From positions 4,109,433 through 4,173,432 of the forward strand of contig NC_052676.1 of NCBI RefSeq assembly GCF_016802725.1: a DNA stretch of 64,000 nucleotides. The letters run 5' to 3'. This document shows positions 1 to 11,485 of this stretch, one piece after another. Position numbers and translations under genes: made by a program. Source of the DNA: Solenopsis invicta. Its lineage: Eukaryota > Arthropoda > Insecta > Hymenoptera > Formicidae. How positions within the stretch are numbered: position 1 is the stretch's first letter; every line of letters begins with the position of its first letter. The notes below the pieces were generated by a model. It worked only from the letters and a program-made list of their open reading frames with translations, did not search any database and was not told the origin of the DNA.

Positions 1-2090
1 TCGTCTCGCGTCCGCGTTCGCCTCTCTCTCGGCGTGTCGAACAACGGAAAAATGACAATTACGAATCGCCCGAGTGAAACATTATTTATTCGTCTCGTCC
101 GCGATTTTAAATTGATATTCTGTATTTTCGATAATTATGCTTACAGGACGGTCCGCGGAGGAATGCGGCGGAGGGCGCGCGATTCGCCGGGCGAATTCAT
201 ATTTTACGTTCGCGCGACTGGATTTATTTCGCTCGCGAATTATTTTAATGTCACTGCGAGCGCTACGGTGTTTTCCGATAACGAAATTAATAATTATTAT
301 AAAATCGCGAGCATTCGTTTACATCGGTCGTAAGGAGCTCATAAAAATTGCGTTATTAATTCACTATCAATTTGAAAACTTCATTACCGAAATTCCTCGT
401 AATATTTTTCGCTTTTTATTACCTTTTACGTCCGTCAAGTTTCAAGAAAATCTTATTACGCTCGAAAAAGAAGCGCTTAATTTTAATATATTAACATATT
501 TTTATTTCTGTCTCCGTTTCTTGTTTAATACTTAAGAAGGTTTTGGTTTTAAACGATGTTTAGATTTAAAACGTTTAAAGTTGCAAAATCATTAAACGTT
601 TTGATATTTTAAATCTAAATGCCCGCGTTTAAAACGAAAATATTTTTAAGTATTTAGAAACGGAGAGAGAAATAAAACATTTTAATATTTTTTACTCTTT
701 TTTTTAGTGTAACATACGGATTTTATTACATCATCGGAAAATCATTGTCATTCTATTAAACTTTATCTTCGGAAATGGATCGGAAATGGAAATCTCTTGG
801 TGTTATAATCTTCAAAGATTCAAATGGCAATAAAATGGTTTCAATAATTTTGGATTAAGTATGAAAGATATACGGAGAGAATTTTCTCTTGGAAATTATT
901 CTCTAGAAAGTCATGTAATTTTATCTGATTTTTTTTAATCTCTTTGTTGCAATAAAATATAAAATAATTTGACTAAATTTTATGTAAATGTTACTCTATT
1001 AATATTATTTTATGTGATTTTCTTTGATTTTTAAATTTGTGCTACAATAAAATATAAAATAATTTCATTAAATTTTATTAAAATGTCACTTTATTAATAT
1101 TGTTGTTATTATTTATTTATAATCCTAACAAGGATTATAAATAGGGAAAAACATTTCGGCTTTTGATTTTACAGTCTATTACATTCTAATTCTATTTTTT
1201 AATATTTTGTAACGTTTTCTTAGAAAATCTTAAACTTTAATATCTTTGCAAACCATTTAAATTATTAATAGATGATTAATAGATCACATCAAACGGAATT
1301 AAGCAAGTTAAAAATTGAACAAACACTATAAAGGCTCCAAAGAATAAATTTAAAAAAATCACACATTAATGCAAATTGAAACCATCGCAGTTAAGAGAAC
1401 GTAATTATTTTATTACGTAATTAGTGATAAATTTGCACATTTCAATTCTAGATTTAGATTAAGTCAAGATAATCTTCTCTAAGATTGATTATAATCCAAC
1501 TGAATTCATACCTTCGTGTTCTATGTGTATGATTTTCATAGTAAACTAAATGCCTAAAAATTATCTCGCGTATATCTAACAAAAATAAATTCGAATCAGA
1601 AATCGATAAAAATGAAAATAAATATAAAATAAAATAGAAATAGAAATATATATATAAATAAAAATAGATAACAAAAATAAGCGGATATCAATAAACGGAC
1701 TGAAAATCTCTGAAACTTTATTCAGCCTTTCTAAATTTCGTATGCTTTTTAACTGTTCTTACCTTTTCCTGCTCTATTTTTTTACTACTTCTAAACCTTT
1801 TTCTATCTTTGCTCAAAAAATATTAAAATTTTACTAAATATTACAAAAATTATAGTAAAATTTTTCCAAATGCCATGTTGTTCCGTGATTGCAATAATTT
1901 TCAGGATAAGCTCTAAGAAGAAATTTTCTCTGTGCAATTGTGAGATTTCTCTAAAAAATTACTAGGGATAAAAAATTTGACGATCGAAAGTCTCTCGGGA
2001 ATACCGCGAAAAATAGTTTAGAGGACTCAATGGCTCGTTTTATTTCTGTATGCGTCTAAAGGTCTCAAATATGACTATGATGTAACCTAC
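1..2090. other. AT-rich non-coding DNA, probably intron of the JmjC-like gene
   Basis: The first 330 bases are moderately CpG-rich with no supportable coding exon. A palindromic element lies at 459-712, and the remainder is AT-rich without coding signals. If the JmjC-like gene continues leftward, this is its intron. Confidence 0.5.
459..712. repeat. palindromic MITE-like element, family A copy 1
   Basis: About 250 bases whose two halves are inverted copies: TTATTTCTGTCTCCGTTTC on the left matches GAAACGGAGAGAGAAATAAA on the right, with ATTTAAAACGTTTAAAG facing its complement inside. Other copies lie at 16132, 17809, 24451, 25819 and 55771. No coding capacity. Confidence 0.75.
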
Positions 2091-2315
2091 CATCCGACAT
2101 ACCACGGCGTCGTGCCCTTCTCCATCATGGCTCGATCGGCGCTCATGTCGAAGACGTCCTGCAGATTCCGAAATTCCGTCTTGTACGGGAAGAACTGGCA
2201 ATTCGCTTGTTCGCCGTCATAGAGCGTTTTGAAGAACGAGAAGGAGAACACCTTAGGTGCTGTCCAGTTTGCCATTGCATCGTTTATTACCACCGGCTTC
2301 CCTGAATACGCGTAG
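2091..2315 (-). CDS. exon of the JmjC/cupin-8-like domain (N-terminal half of domain)
   Basis: Encodes YAYSGKPVVINDAMANWTAP, then KVFSFSFFKTLYDG, CQFFPYKTEFRNLQDVFDMS and GTTPWYVGW. The pattern (GKPVVI.DA..NW, F.FF..LY, CQFFPYKT.F..L..VF.MS, W.VGW) matches what is known of insect membrane-anchored cupin-8/JmjC-like proteins. Acceptor is GTAATTAG and donor is TG|GTAGGT, which splits the last Trp codon. The HxD...H metal site of the fold should be encoded to the left of the window, so the gene is cut by the window edge. Family assignment is from recalled motif similarity; no alignment was run. Confidence 0.65.
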
Positions 2316-3643
2316 CTAATTACAAGTAAAGTACAATCGTGGAGTGATACCAAATTAGGCGCTTCCGCGAAGATATTTATTGCTAAATGTGTTGCGTATA
2401 AATAAATAAATAAAAATGAACCATTAAGTTGCAAACGGATACGAGAAGTTTTTTTCCTATGATAAATTCATTCTTTGAAGGATTACAGCGTTGTTCTTTT
2501 AAATGGTAGATTAATTCTTAAAAAATTTTATTTATTGAACGAATTAGTTAATAATAGATAGGTAAATATTTTTTATGAATTATGATCGAAATTTGAAAGC
2601 GATAGAAATAGATAAATTAACGTTATTAATAATTATGTTCGATTTTTATAACACAGTTTAACAAAAACTTTTTTCAAACACTAGTTCGAAATTAGCCATT
2701 TCCTATATTTTTTGAATGTTGAGTAGCCTTTTTATAATAGGTTCCGATATTTAACCGTGAATATCTTATTAATCATAATTGACATAAAAAATTCCTTTTG
2801 AGGACTTAATTTTAATTGCAATAAAACTTTTCGCGCGCGCATTACAGTTAATCTGCAAAGTATGTAAAAATATTCTGTTTTTGCAACTCTAATTGCAAAT
2901 TTCTCAAAAAAAGAAAATGACTATTTTCATTCTAGATTTTTTTTTGAACTTGTATAATCGAGAGAAAATTCGAAAAAAATTCAACGACGATGTTTATGTC
3001 GTAAGTAAATTAATTAAAAATAAATTAATTTTTTGCACGTTGTTGTACGTTTAAGAGAATTGTTTTGAATAGGAAGAAGAATGCCGGGCGCATAAATTAC
3101 TGTACAGTATCGCGTTTTAGTACCGTTGCTCAAAGATCGTTGGATCGACGGCGGAGAGTTTGTCAACCTGTTGAACATCCCGGCAGATCGAACAGTCTTG
3201 CGGCGGTCGGAAAAGTTTTTGCACAAACGAGGGCGTCGTTATCCAGCACTGGAAAACAATGATTCGCAGTTATCTGATCCACTAGAGCCGCTAACAAAGC
3301 GCAATTAATTTCTATACACGGTTTTCTATACGGTATCTCGAAATTTAGCTTCGATACTGCTATCAAAATAATTATGTAGGACACTCAAATTGCTCGTTGG
3401 AACGTCGAAAACTTTTTGCGCGCACGTCCTCCACAATTACTTCGATCATCCAACAGAATTATTTTTAGATCCGTATCTGGCTTTTAATTTTTAGATACAT
3501 CAGCACAACCGTTTCTCTTCCCGTTCAGTGAAAATTGAGTTTTGTCACCTGTCGAAGGAAACTTTATACTTAATCGCGATTTCGAACGTTCAAATTTAAG
3601 CTTCGTCGTTTCGTCGTCTCACGTATGATTATTATTAATTTAC
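2316..3643. other. probable intron of the JmjC-like gene with a repeat and an opposite-strand open frame
   Basis: Contains a member of the CTAAATTTTTAGATAC-type repeat at about 3330-3515. On the plus strand there is an open frame near 3094-3308 (PLLKDRWIDGGEFVNLLN through PLEPLTKRN and stop). Nothing else is supportable. Confidence 0.5.
3330..3515. repeat. family D repeat, copy 1
   Basis: Shares CATAATTATTTT-like, GTAGGACACT, CTTTTTGCGC and TTATTTTTAGATCCGTATCT motifs with the copies near 15925, 36985 and 46812. Confidence 0.5.
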
Positions 3644-3686
3644 CTGGTAAAAATAATCCACGCGATCTCTCTGTATCTCGTGACGT
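3644..3686 (-). CDS. candidate exon 2 of the JmjC/cupin-8-like gene (5' boundary uncertain)
   Basis: The minus-strand frame RLDVTRYREIAWIIFTS ends at donor ACCAG|GTAAAT. Its last two bases (AG) plus the first base (C) of the exon at 2315 make a Ser codon, giving IIFTSYAYSGKPVVINDAM, a natural lead into the domain. The nearest usable acceptor (ATTAG, exon from 3686) needs a one-base carry-over, whereas the transmembrane exon ends in phase 0. The frame stays open further upstream (IYFDGDSILIPRL). Either an unseen small exon or a non-canonical acceptor is involved, or this exon is read differently. Confidence 0.4.
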
Positions 3687-3800
3687 CTAATCGAGGGATT
3701 AATATAGAGTCGCCGTCGAAGTAGATATGTATCGCATTGCAAATATCGGATAGAAATAACGTTAAATTAAATAGGACGACGTGTAAATTCGTTCCCTCAC

Positions 3801-4070
3801 CTTGCTATATCGATACGCCAGCACGTAAGTCCACGAGACTTGCACCGCGAGCCACGTGACGATCAGCAAGAGGAGCCACAGGTGCCTCGCGCGGATTTTT
3901 ATCAGTTTCATGGGTCTCAGTCGCGAGCGGGCGCCTAGCAGCCGCCAGGCTTTAACCGGAAGTCTCAGGCCGTTCATTTTTCCCAATATCGCGCTCAGCT
4001 CCTTGCGCGCGAGGTCCACGGATTTTTTCGAAGAGTCCGCCGCGGTCGCGCTGTCATTCGTGCTCGCCAT
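3801..4070 (-). CDS. exon 1 of a membrane-anchored JmjC/cupin-8-like protein
   Basis: ATG at 4070 begins MASTNDSATAADSSKKS, a polar N-terminus with basic residues (WRLLGARSRLRPMKLIKIR), followed by a hydrophobic segment at about residues 64-86 (LWLLLLIVTWLAVQVSWTY). Basic residues precede the segment, so a type II signal anchor with a short cytosolic N-terminus is likely. Donor AGCAAG|GTGAGG ends the exon after residue 90 in phase 0. The downstream domain exon at 2091-2315 suggests a lumenal or extracellular JmjC-type domain. No enzymatic function can be assigned, since the metal-binding region is not in the window. Confidence 0.7.
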
Positions 4071-7000
4071 GACGTTAACTCGACGACTTCGTTAATATTA
4101 AAAGAAATTAATGAATCTGCGAATCTGCTTTCTCTCTTTCTTCACGAAGATTTTCTGAATTTTTATCTTTAAGTGGCTTAACGAATTGATATATATGATT
4201 AACTTTCGAGTATAAGGTCTGATTAATTTGCAATTAATTATTTTTAAAGTATAACGATTAATTTTTATTAAATTAACCATTGCAAATTAATTAGATCTTA
4301 AGCCAATTTTTTTTGCCCTTGTAACGAGTAAATTATAATTCGTTTTGCTACTCGAGAAAAGGGTTTAAAGTCGAGATAAACGCGCGAGATTTGTTACAAA
4401 ACGAAATTTCTCTCTTTTTTTTACGCAATCGCAACGATTACTATTATTGTGTATTCCGGTGGCACTAGTAGTCCTGATGGCCAGCGTAAAACTGGGACGC
4501 GGTCCTTACCTGCTGCTCCAGCGAGCCATGCTCCCCTCTCGCATTCACTTCTCGTATGGGGGTGGAACGGCAACGGGTTCACGAGAGTGTGAAACGGAAA
4601 TCACTGCTCACCGATGCGGGCCACCGATTGGTTTCGATCGAATCGGTTTGGAGCAATAGAAAGTGGATTATTTCGCGAGTGTTTAACCCACTTCTCTATC
4701 TCTCTCATTCGATTTTCCTCCCACGGAAACTCTCGCAACATTTTTTTTGGAGATTCTTAAACGCGCGGATCTCCTGCAATGCTAAAAAAAAATCTTGGAA
4801 AAATTTCGTTATTCTTTTTTTTTTCTTTAATTTTATCCTCACAAAGAAAATAAAAATCTAATTTAGAACAACGTGAATGATTGAAAACGACGGTTTGAAG
4901 ATTCAATAATTTGAATTATAATCGAAGGGGAGAAACAAGAGGGTAAGAGAGAGAGAGAGAGAGGGGGGGTTGTGTTTATAAAGAAGGGAATCGATTTCAC
5001 CGATTAATTAATATCGCTATCGTGCCGCATGAGAGCGCGCGAAATTTATACGAAAAGTAAAAAAATAAAGTAAGAAGGAAGATTAAGTCTCCGGGGGAAT
5101 TATGGGGTAAATTTTCCGCTTTTCCGTTTCATGGGGAACGTGACGTGGGCGACGCCTCTTATCTCGGGTTGCAGCTGGCCCCGCTCATCGAAGTGTATAG
5201 ACTTCGCCGACTTAAAATACGATTGACCTACTTCACATTATTTCTTATACTTCGCAACATCTCCCCTCCGTCGGGAAGAAATTGCTCGGGAAGAATGTAT
5301 ACCCGCTTTAGGAAAACATTTATTTAGAAAAATACTTGTCCGCTTAAAAAAAAAAAAGAGAGAGAGAGAACTTTATCCAACCGTTACTTTCCGGCTGAAC
5401 AAGAATTGTTGTAAGTATGGAATAAGTATTACAGAATGAGGGGAAATAAAGCGAGTTAATACAAAAGAAAATTCAATGAAAGGCAAAGGTAAATAAGACT
5501 GTAAGAATAAATAAAATAAAATAAGGGAAGAGCGCTAATAAAAAGCTTCCAACGTGGGTATCGATGTCTTTTGTTTAAATATAAACTGGAATAAAAGTTA
5601 TTACATTTTAATAAATACTTGACTGTATATTTGCAAGAAAATATTTACTGAATGTAAATATATATTTATTTAGTAAAAGAACAACTAGTTAAATTTAACT
5701 ATCGGGTTTTTTTTTTATTGGGTAAATATTTATGTACTGCAAGTAAATATTTTCTTGCAAATATACAAAAAAAGATTTATTAAAATTTAGTAAATTTAGT
5801 AATTTTTTTCAGTGTATATTGAAATTAGATAAGTTAATGTTTTTTAAATTAAATTAAGTTAAAGTTAGTTGGGCTTCTAAAATTAATTTAGGTACGTTAA
5901 AAGTTACATGAACGAAGAGCTAACTCTATTAAAAGTTACGTTAAGATTAAATTAAGTTAAATTAAAAATTAATTTTGAAAAGCATTATTCATATTGAACT
6001 AAAAATTCCTAATTTTATTAATTTAAATTACTCAAAACAATTATAACATAGATCTTCAAATAAATGTAATATTTTTTTTTGTAAATTAAGCTGTATTAAA
6101 TAGCAAAGAAATATTGGTTTTTATTTGGCAATGTATTTTTTTCTTTTACATGGTTCAATTTTTAACGTAGGAAAAAAGTTAAAGAATTAATATTTATGTG
6201 CTTTAAAAATAAAACTGGTTAAAGAGTTAAACATTAAATTATTCAAAATTAACTAAATTAAATTAAAAGTTTTTACCTTTTCAACTATAGTTACAACTCT
6301 AATATCAATAAAATATTACCTAATTTGCGCAAACATTTTGTCACCACAATTAGAATCCTCCTCAATTAAAATACGAAGAAAAATGAATTGTCATTGGCTT
6401 TTTTCTTACTGTCTCTAGAAAATTAGTTAGAAAATGATAATAATATTTTTAAAATTCAGAATAACATATCATTTTTAATAAAATAAATCATTACAGTTTT
6501 GCCTCTTTGCGTGCGTACAATATATATTTTGATTACGATAACGTTAGCATTTTACAGTGTATTTTTTTTTTGACTCACGTTGTAGGATGTTCACGAAGTT
6601 TTCACGAAATATCTCACTGGATTCGACTGTCAGTTCCCGGCCACACTTCGCTGAAACTTTTCTTCGAAATTCGTTTTTCCGCGCGTGGAAACGGTACTTG
6701 CGAAACAATTTCGATGCGATTGGAAACGTGCGGGCGGGATTCGCTCGGGCGATACGCGAACGAGATTACGCGCGCGAGGAACGGATTTTACAATTGCAAA
6801 TTGTCAATCCGCACGGCAATCCGCGTCTTAATTAACAATTAGCCCCGCGCGCCGAACCGGTTTCGTTCCGTGTGAGTTCGCCTTTTATGGAATAAAACCG
6901 CATTGCACATCTGCCCTTACGTCCCTTTTTTTCGTCTCCTCTTTTTTCCCCACCTCTTTTCATGCAAAAAGCGCGCGACGAGCGAATCGCACGCGAATCT

Positions 7001-7823
7001 CGTTATCTCGGCGACGAGGCGTACTCTTCAGACAGACACGCAATAAAAGCGCGCAATCGAAGGGACGAAAGTCAAAAATGCGATTACGCGCTCTACGGAC
7101 GCTTAATCCCTTAAACTGCGCGCGTCCCTTCGGTTTCTGATTCAACGAAAATATATACTTCCGCAACGAGCCTTAATTATTTAAATACACAAGTCTTTGG
7201 CGGATTCCTTTTTATTATATTTTTCGTCACGCTTTATCTCGTCTGAAAGCTGGTAACTTTTTTTTCATTCGTTCGTGCTCGTTGTTGGTTAAAATTAAAA
7301 CCGGCATCTTTATTAATTGCCGGAACGTGTGTATTTAGAAAATATAAAGAATAAAATATTAAAATGTATTAGGAAAATCCCAAATAGAATTTTATAAATT
7401 CTGTAAATATACAGGGTGATGTATTTTAACCTGAATAGTCAAATACTATATATATGGAAGACCGTTGAAAATAAATTTTTCATGACTGTAAAACTTGAAT
7501 GCAGAATAACTATTAATAAAAATTCTATTATTAAAGAAAATTATATAATTTTATTTTAAAAAAATGATGATAATCTTCGTAGTTGAAAAATCTATTTTTT
7601 CTGTTATTTGTCGCCTATGAATTAACTTCATAACTTTTGTTTGAAACATTTTCTTCTAAATCCCGTAATTTCTAGATATTTTACTATTATTGTAATATTA
7701 ATTAATCTTTGTATTTTTTAATGCTATAATTTTTTTATTTTTACAAAATTTTGAAATCATGCTTAATGACACAATCGTTATAGAGTCTTATAATCATTTT
7801 TCTTCTTTTCTATTCTTTTACAG
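4071..7823. other. intergenic or intronic DNA between the JmjC-like gene and the plus-strand exons
   Basis: A possible minus-strand 5' exon with a strong donor (AGCAGCAG|GTAAGG, near 4508-4530) may belong to the JmjC-like gene as untranslated sequence. A palindrome with arms TATATTTGCAAGAAAATATT lies at 5622-5772. A plus-strand frame after acceptor ACGTTGTAG at 6586 (MFTKFSRNISLDSTVSS to HGNPRLN, stop at 6835) is open but unsupported. The rest is AT-rich. Confidence 0.4.
5622..5772. repeat. palindromic element
   Basis: Arms GTATATTTGCAAGAAAATAT and ATATTTTCTTGCAAATATAC separated by about 110 bases, each continuing into AAATATTTACT / AGTAAATATTT. The hairpin core at 11150-11390 has a similar TAAATATTT-rich composition. 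Confidence 0.65.
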
Positions 7824-7873
7824 AATTCCAGAGCGCTGGGCCCGTCGAAAGGAGTAGGCTCGAGAGCAACCGA
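7824..7873 (+). CDS. candidate internal exon of an unrecognised plus-strand gene
   Basis: A 50-base block flanked by a strong acceptor (TATTCTTTTACAG) and a consensus donor (GTAAGT). In one frame it reads NSRALGPSKGVGSRAT plus two bases (GA), which fits in phase with the blocks at 8302-8311, 8740-8796 and 12215-12291. Another frame (FQSAGPVERSRLESNR) is also open. The gene is not recognised and no upstream exon was found that begins it. Support is splice signals and open frame only. Confidence 0.4.
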
Positions 7874-8301
7874 GTAAGTAAAAGACAATTTAAATCAAAT
7901 CAAAATGATTTCAAAAAATTATTTTTTTATATGTACATTAATAACACTGATCGACGAAAATTCAGTTCTTTTTTGTCTTAAAGTAAATAAAATTGCTTGT
8001 GGTAGAAACAATTATTTTGATGCACTGAATGAGGTCCCAAAAATGTCGTATTACAAGTTTTGAGATATTCTAACCGAAAGGTAAAAAGAATGAAGTGTTT
8101 GGCTATTTTCAACGATTTACAAAATATTTAAATTTTTTTTCAACGTCCAAGCGGTTGTCACATTAAAGTGTTGTTATTTTTACTCTTTCCAAAGCATATT
8201 CAATTTACTCAATGAAAAAATCTCAGTGAAAAAAAGTCGGATTATAGTAATTTAATTATTACCCTTTAGAAAAGAATTTCAAAAAGTCACTAATTTTTCA
8301 G

Positions 8302-8311
8302 CATCGAAAAG
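8302..8311 (+). CDS. candidate 10-base microexon
   Basis: CATCGAAAAG between acceptor ACTAATTTTTCAG and donor GTATGT. Following the two carried bases of the exon ending at 7873 it adds D-I-E-K and ends in phase 0, exactly the phase needed by the terminal exon at 8740. So short an exon could arise by chance, so confidence is low. Confidence 0.25.
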
Positions 8312-8739
8312 GTATGTAGCTCTTTAATGATAAATGATGTGGGGATTGGAGAAGAGGGTTCGAGGGTTGAAAAAAAACGCACGCGCACGTGTCAGCGCAA
8401 TTTAATTCTTTAATTGTTGTCAGTCGGATTCGAAATACACTAGTCGATCTTTATTATAATTATTATTGTATATACGTGGTACTCTTTCGAGAGATATAAA
8501 CAATACATAATACAACGACGAAATAATGACAATATGCTGTCTTCTTTGTATAACCGTCTTAAAAATTATACATACATACAATCCGTCAGTGGGAACCGCA
8601 CTCGCAATTGAATCGCGTGTGAAACACATGTGAGTTAAAAACGAAAGCGACGATTTTTATCCCCAGCGAGTTTTTCCGGGGGATGAAACGAGGGAGAGGT
8701 TGTTTCTATTTATTTTTTGTTTTATCGATACCCTTGCAG

Positions 8740-8796
8740 GGTGAAAGCCCGCACTCCCCTTATCGGAAGCGCAAAGTCGCGTCAGCAGTTCGTTGA
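8740..8796 (+). CDS. candidate alternative terminal exon A
   Basis: Acceptor TACCCTTGCAG followed by an open frame GESPHSPYRKRKVASAVR and TGA. Joined to the two upstream blocks this gives a C-terminus RATDIEKGESPHSPYRKRK and so on, basic and Ser/Pro-rich. If the microexon is skipped, the frame instead stays open for about 116 codons (VKARTPLIGSAKSRQQ onward to 9091). Not recognised as any family. Confidence 0.35.
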   Translation, partial: GESPHSPYRKRKVASAVR

Positions 8797-9351
8797 AAAC
8801 TCGATAACGATTGCGACGGATCGATCGTTGACGATCGAGCGTCCTGATCGTGCGCGTCTGGAAACGTATCGACAATCAGGACACGGTATCGTCTGCCTAA
8901 CGGCCCTAAGAAACGTTCATTATCGTGCAAGTTTTACGAAACACATGACTGTACACTTACGTCAACTAAAGTGCGCAAAATGTAATATAATATTCATTGT
9001 CAACGAATATTACGCGTCCAAAAAGAATCATGTTACTTTCTCGCGAAAATATTTTCGATATAGGGATAAACAAGATTTTTTAAATCCCTGAGAATTTTCA
9101 GGTCCTCAATTTTTCCCGGAATATATCGTCTGCGATAAAAAATTTTTTCGAATCTAGATATTCCCAATTACTTAAAAATTTTAATTAAGAAATTTTTAAG
9201 ATACAATCACATTTCCGGACAATTCATCAAAAAATTCTGACTGTAAGACTGTAAATTTTTTTATTCTTAGGTTATAAATTGTTTGAAATATATTTTTTAA
9301 TCTTAGGATTTACGAATCCTGCGTTTAATTTTCGGACTTCTTGATTCTTTT

Positions 9352-9352
<1 letters not shown>

Positions 9353-9387
<35 letters not shown>
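9353..9387 (+). repeat. (CT)n microsatellite
   Basis: Uninterrupted CT dinucleotides after a T/C-rich lead-in. Confidence 0.95.
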
Positions 9388-9390
<3 letters not shown>

Positions 9391-9562
9391 AACAAATAAT
9401 TATGACACTAATTCGTTTAATGGAAGATTTTTTTTGGACACCGGTGTATACGTAACGCAAAATCTACGGCTATGGAAGCTCCTAATTGCGCGATTAATCC
9501 TCTCCCTTCGTCATCCCCTGCCATCATCGCTCTGTAAGGTTTCATAATTAACACTAAACGCG

Positions 9563-9639
9563 TGATGGTGGTGGTAGTGGTGGTGATAGTGATGGTGGTG
9601 GTGGTGGTGGTGGTGGTGATGGTGATGGTGATGGTGAAG
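9563..9639 (+). repeat. GGT/GAT triplet microsatellite
   Basis: About 25 GGTGGT and GATGGT units in a row; non-coding context. Confidence 0.95.
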
Positions 9640-10447
9640 GTCCTCTAAAACATCTAAGATGCACACCCATGCTTATTTAATGCTCCGTTAATTTAAATAC
9701 GTATGCAGCACAGTAGACTATCATTTTTTTTTCCTATTCGTTAATGCGCGTGTTACATGTGTAATGGTATGCGTGGGTACGATTTTTTTTTACTTTTTCT
9801 TTTCTTCCTTTATCTCCCCCTCGCTCCCTGTTCGAGTTTACAAGCGGCCTCGTCGAGTCGCGTGGATCATCGTTCCACTTGTAAGTCATCCCTCACATCC
9901 GCGATTTCTTTCCCTCCCTCTTAATTAAAGCCCGGGTCGGCGGGTGTGTCGCCCCGGATAGTAATTCGACGTTTCCAAGTAGGGAAGTAGCCAAATAGTC
10001 ATCGGTCGCGCGCGCGTTTCGCGGAAGCGCATCGACGAGGCCGGCAATCTTTTTCTTCTTCTCTTTCTTCGACGTGTCGCGCGAGAATTCCCGCGGGGTA
10101 CGAGATACGTTTCTTTTCGAGGTCCTTCGTCCGTATTCTTTTTTTTTCCAGTCGCTGAAACGGGGGCGTCGCGAAACCGGCGCAATCTCCGCGAGATCAA
10201 GCCTCCGGAACGAATGCGGGAAAACAATAACTTTTCTTCCATCGTTCACCGAAATTACGGGCGGTCGCGATCTCCCCCCGACCCCGCGACTGCAGGGAGA
10301 AACGACGATGATCGCGCGGGAGTCATTCTTTCTTTCTCTCTTTCTCTCTCTCTCTCTTTTTCTTTTTTTTAACTATCAGTCTTCTCAAACCGCCAGCGAT
10401 TGACAGCGATCGCGATCGGTAAATGCGTGGAGCGAGTCAATCGGGTA

Positions 10448-10505
10448 GTGATGATGATGATGCTAATGATAATGATAATGACGATGACGATGATGATGAC
10501 GATGC
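10448..10505 (+). repeat. GAT-rich triplet microsatellite
   Basis: Imperfect GATGAT / AATGAT / GACGAT array. Confidence 0.9.
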
Positions 10506-11066
10506 GGCTCGATGCGTCGCGAAAGATCGCGCGATCGGATGAGAAATCGATTCGGGAGAGAGAAGGTACCGAAGGTCGAGTCCACCGAGCGGTGTCCCTT
10601 CGTTTTTAGGCCGACTCGACGATTGTTTTTTTTCCTTTTTCTTTCTTCGAGGAAGGTAGGAGTACCTGTCGCGAGCCCCGCGCGAGTAATCCATTTCCGG
10701 TTTCTAATTACGTTTCGTAGAAAAAGGTGCCGCGTGCCGGAATATTCGGAATTCGTCGAGGCGACGATCGCGCGCCTCCGCTCCGGGAGGGGAGGGGGGG
10801 GCTTAATTAGTTAGGGCGTTATTTCGAGACGTCAGAAATCGGGATCAACCAGGTCGGTACTCAACTTCGAGCCCTCCCTCTCCTCGCGCACGGTTGAAGT
10901 TCGCAGAAAATAGCGAAGCGTACGAAATAGCGAACGGTTATCGAGTCGGTATACCGTACGGTCGAATGATCGCGGGAAATAGACGCGGGAATAAATACCG
11001 GCGCATTCCGAATCGGTCGAATCGATGGTCGCGCGAACTTGAGAGCATATTGGGAACGATGTTTGC

Positions 11067-11485
11067 ATCCCGTGCGGCACAGCAAAGTATTGCTGCAACG
11101 TTTCGGCGACGTTGCGGCAATGGTGAAATGTCCGCTTCGGAGATATTGATACGTACACTGGCGAGGAAAAAAAAATTACTAAAGTTTGATAAATATTTGT
11201 TTGAGTACTTGCGATGAAATATTTACTTACGGTACGCAAATGTTTATTCAATAAAAAAGATGATGGTTAAATTATATTAGTAATTCTTGTACTAAATAAA
11301 TATTTATTTGTATTTAGTAAATATTTCATTGTGCAAGTATTCAAATAAGTGTTTATTAAAATTTTCTCTCGGCGTAATGTCGCAGCAACATATGCAATAT
11401 TGCATTGACGTTGCTGCAATATTGCTGAAACATTGTAGCAATATTTTGCGATGTTTTCGTCACGCTGTGCCGTGTGGAGTAGAAT
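11067..11485. repeat. inverted repeat element with a second palindromic element inside
   Basis: Outer arms CCCGTGCGGCACAGC / GCTGTGCCGTGTGG with TATTGCTGCAACGTTTC-type motifs repeated on both sides. Inner element 11150-11390 has ends ACACTGGCGAGGAAAA and (complement) TACGCCGAGAGAAAA, with a hairpin core GATGAAATATTTAC / GTAAATATTTCATT. Confidence 0.65.

Noticed and set aside
4508..4530. Minus-strand ATG with strong donor (MARWSSR)
   Set aside because: Splicing to the exon at 4070 would meet a stop before its ATG, so at most an untranslated leader; not called as coding.
7418..7500. ACAGGGTGATGTATTTTAACC, a transposon-end-like string
   Set aside because: No inverted partner was found near it, so no element boundaries could be set.
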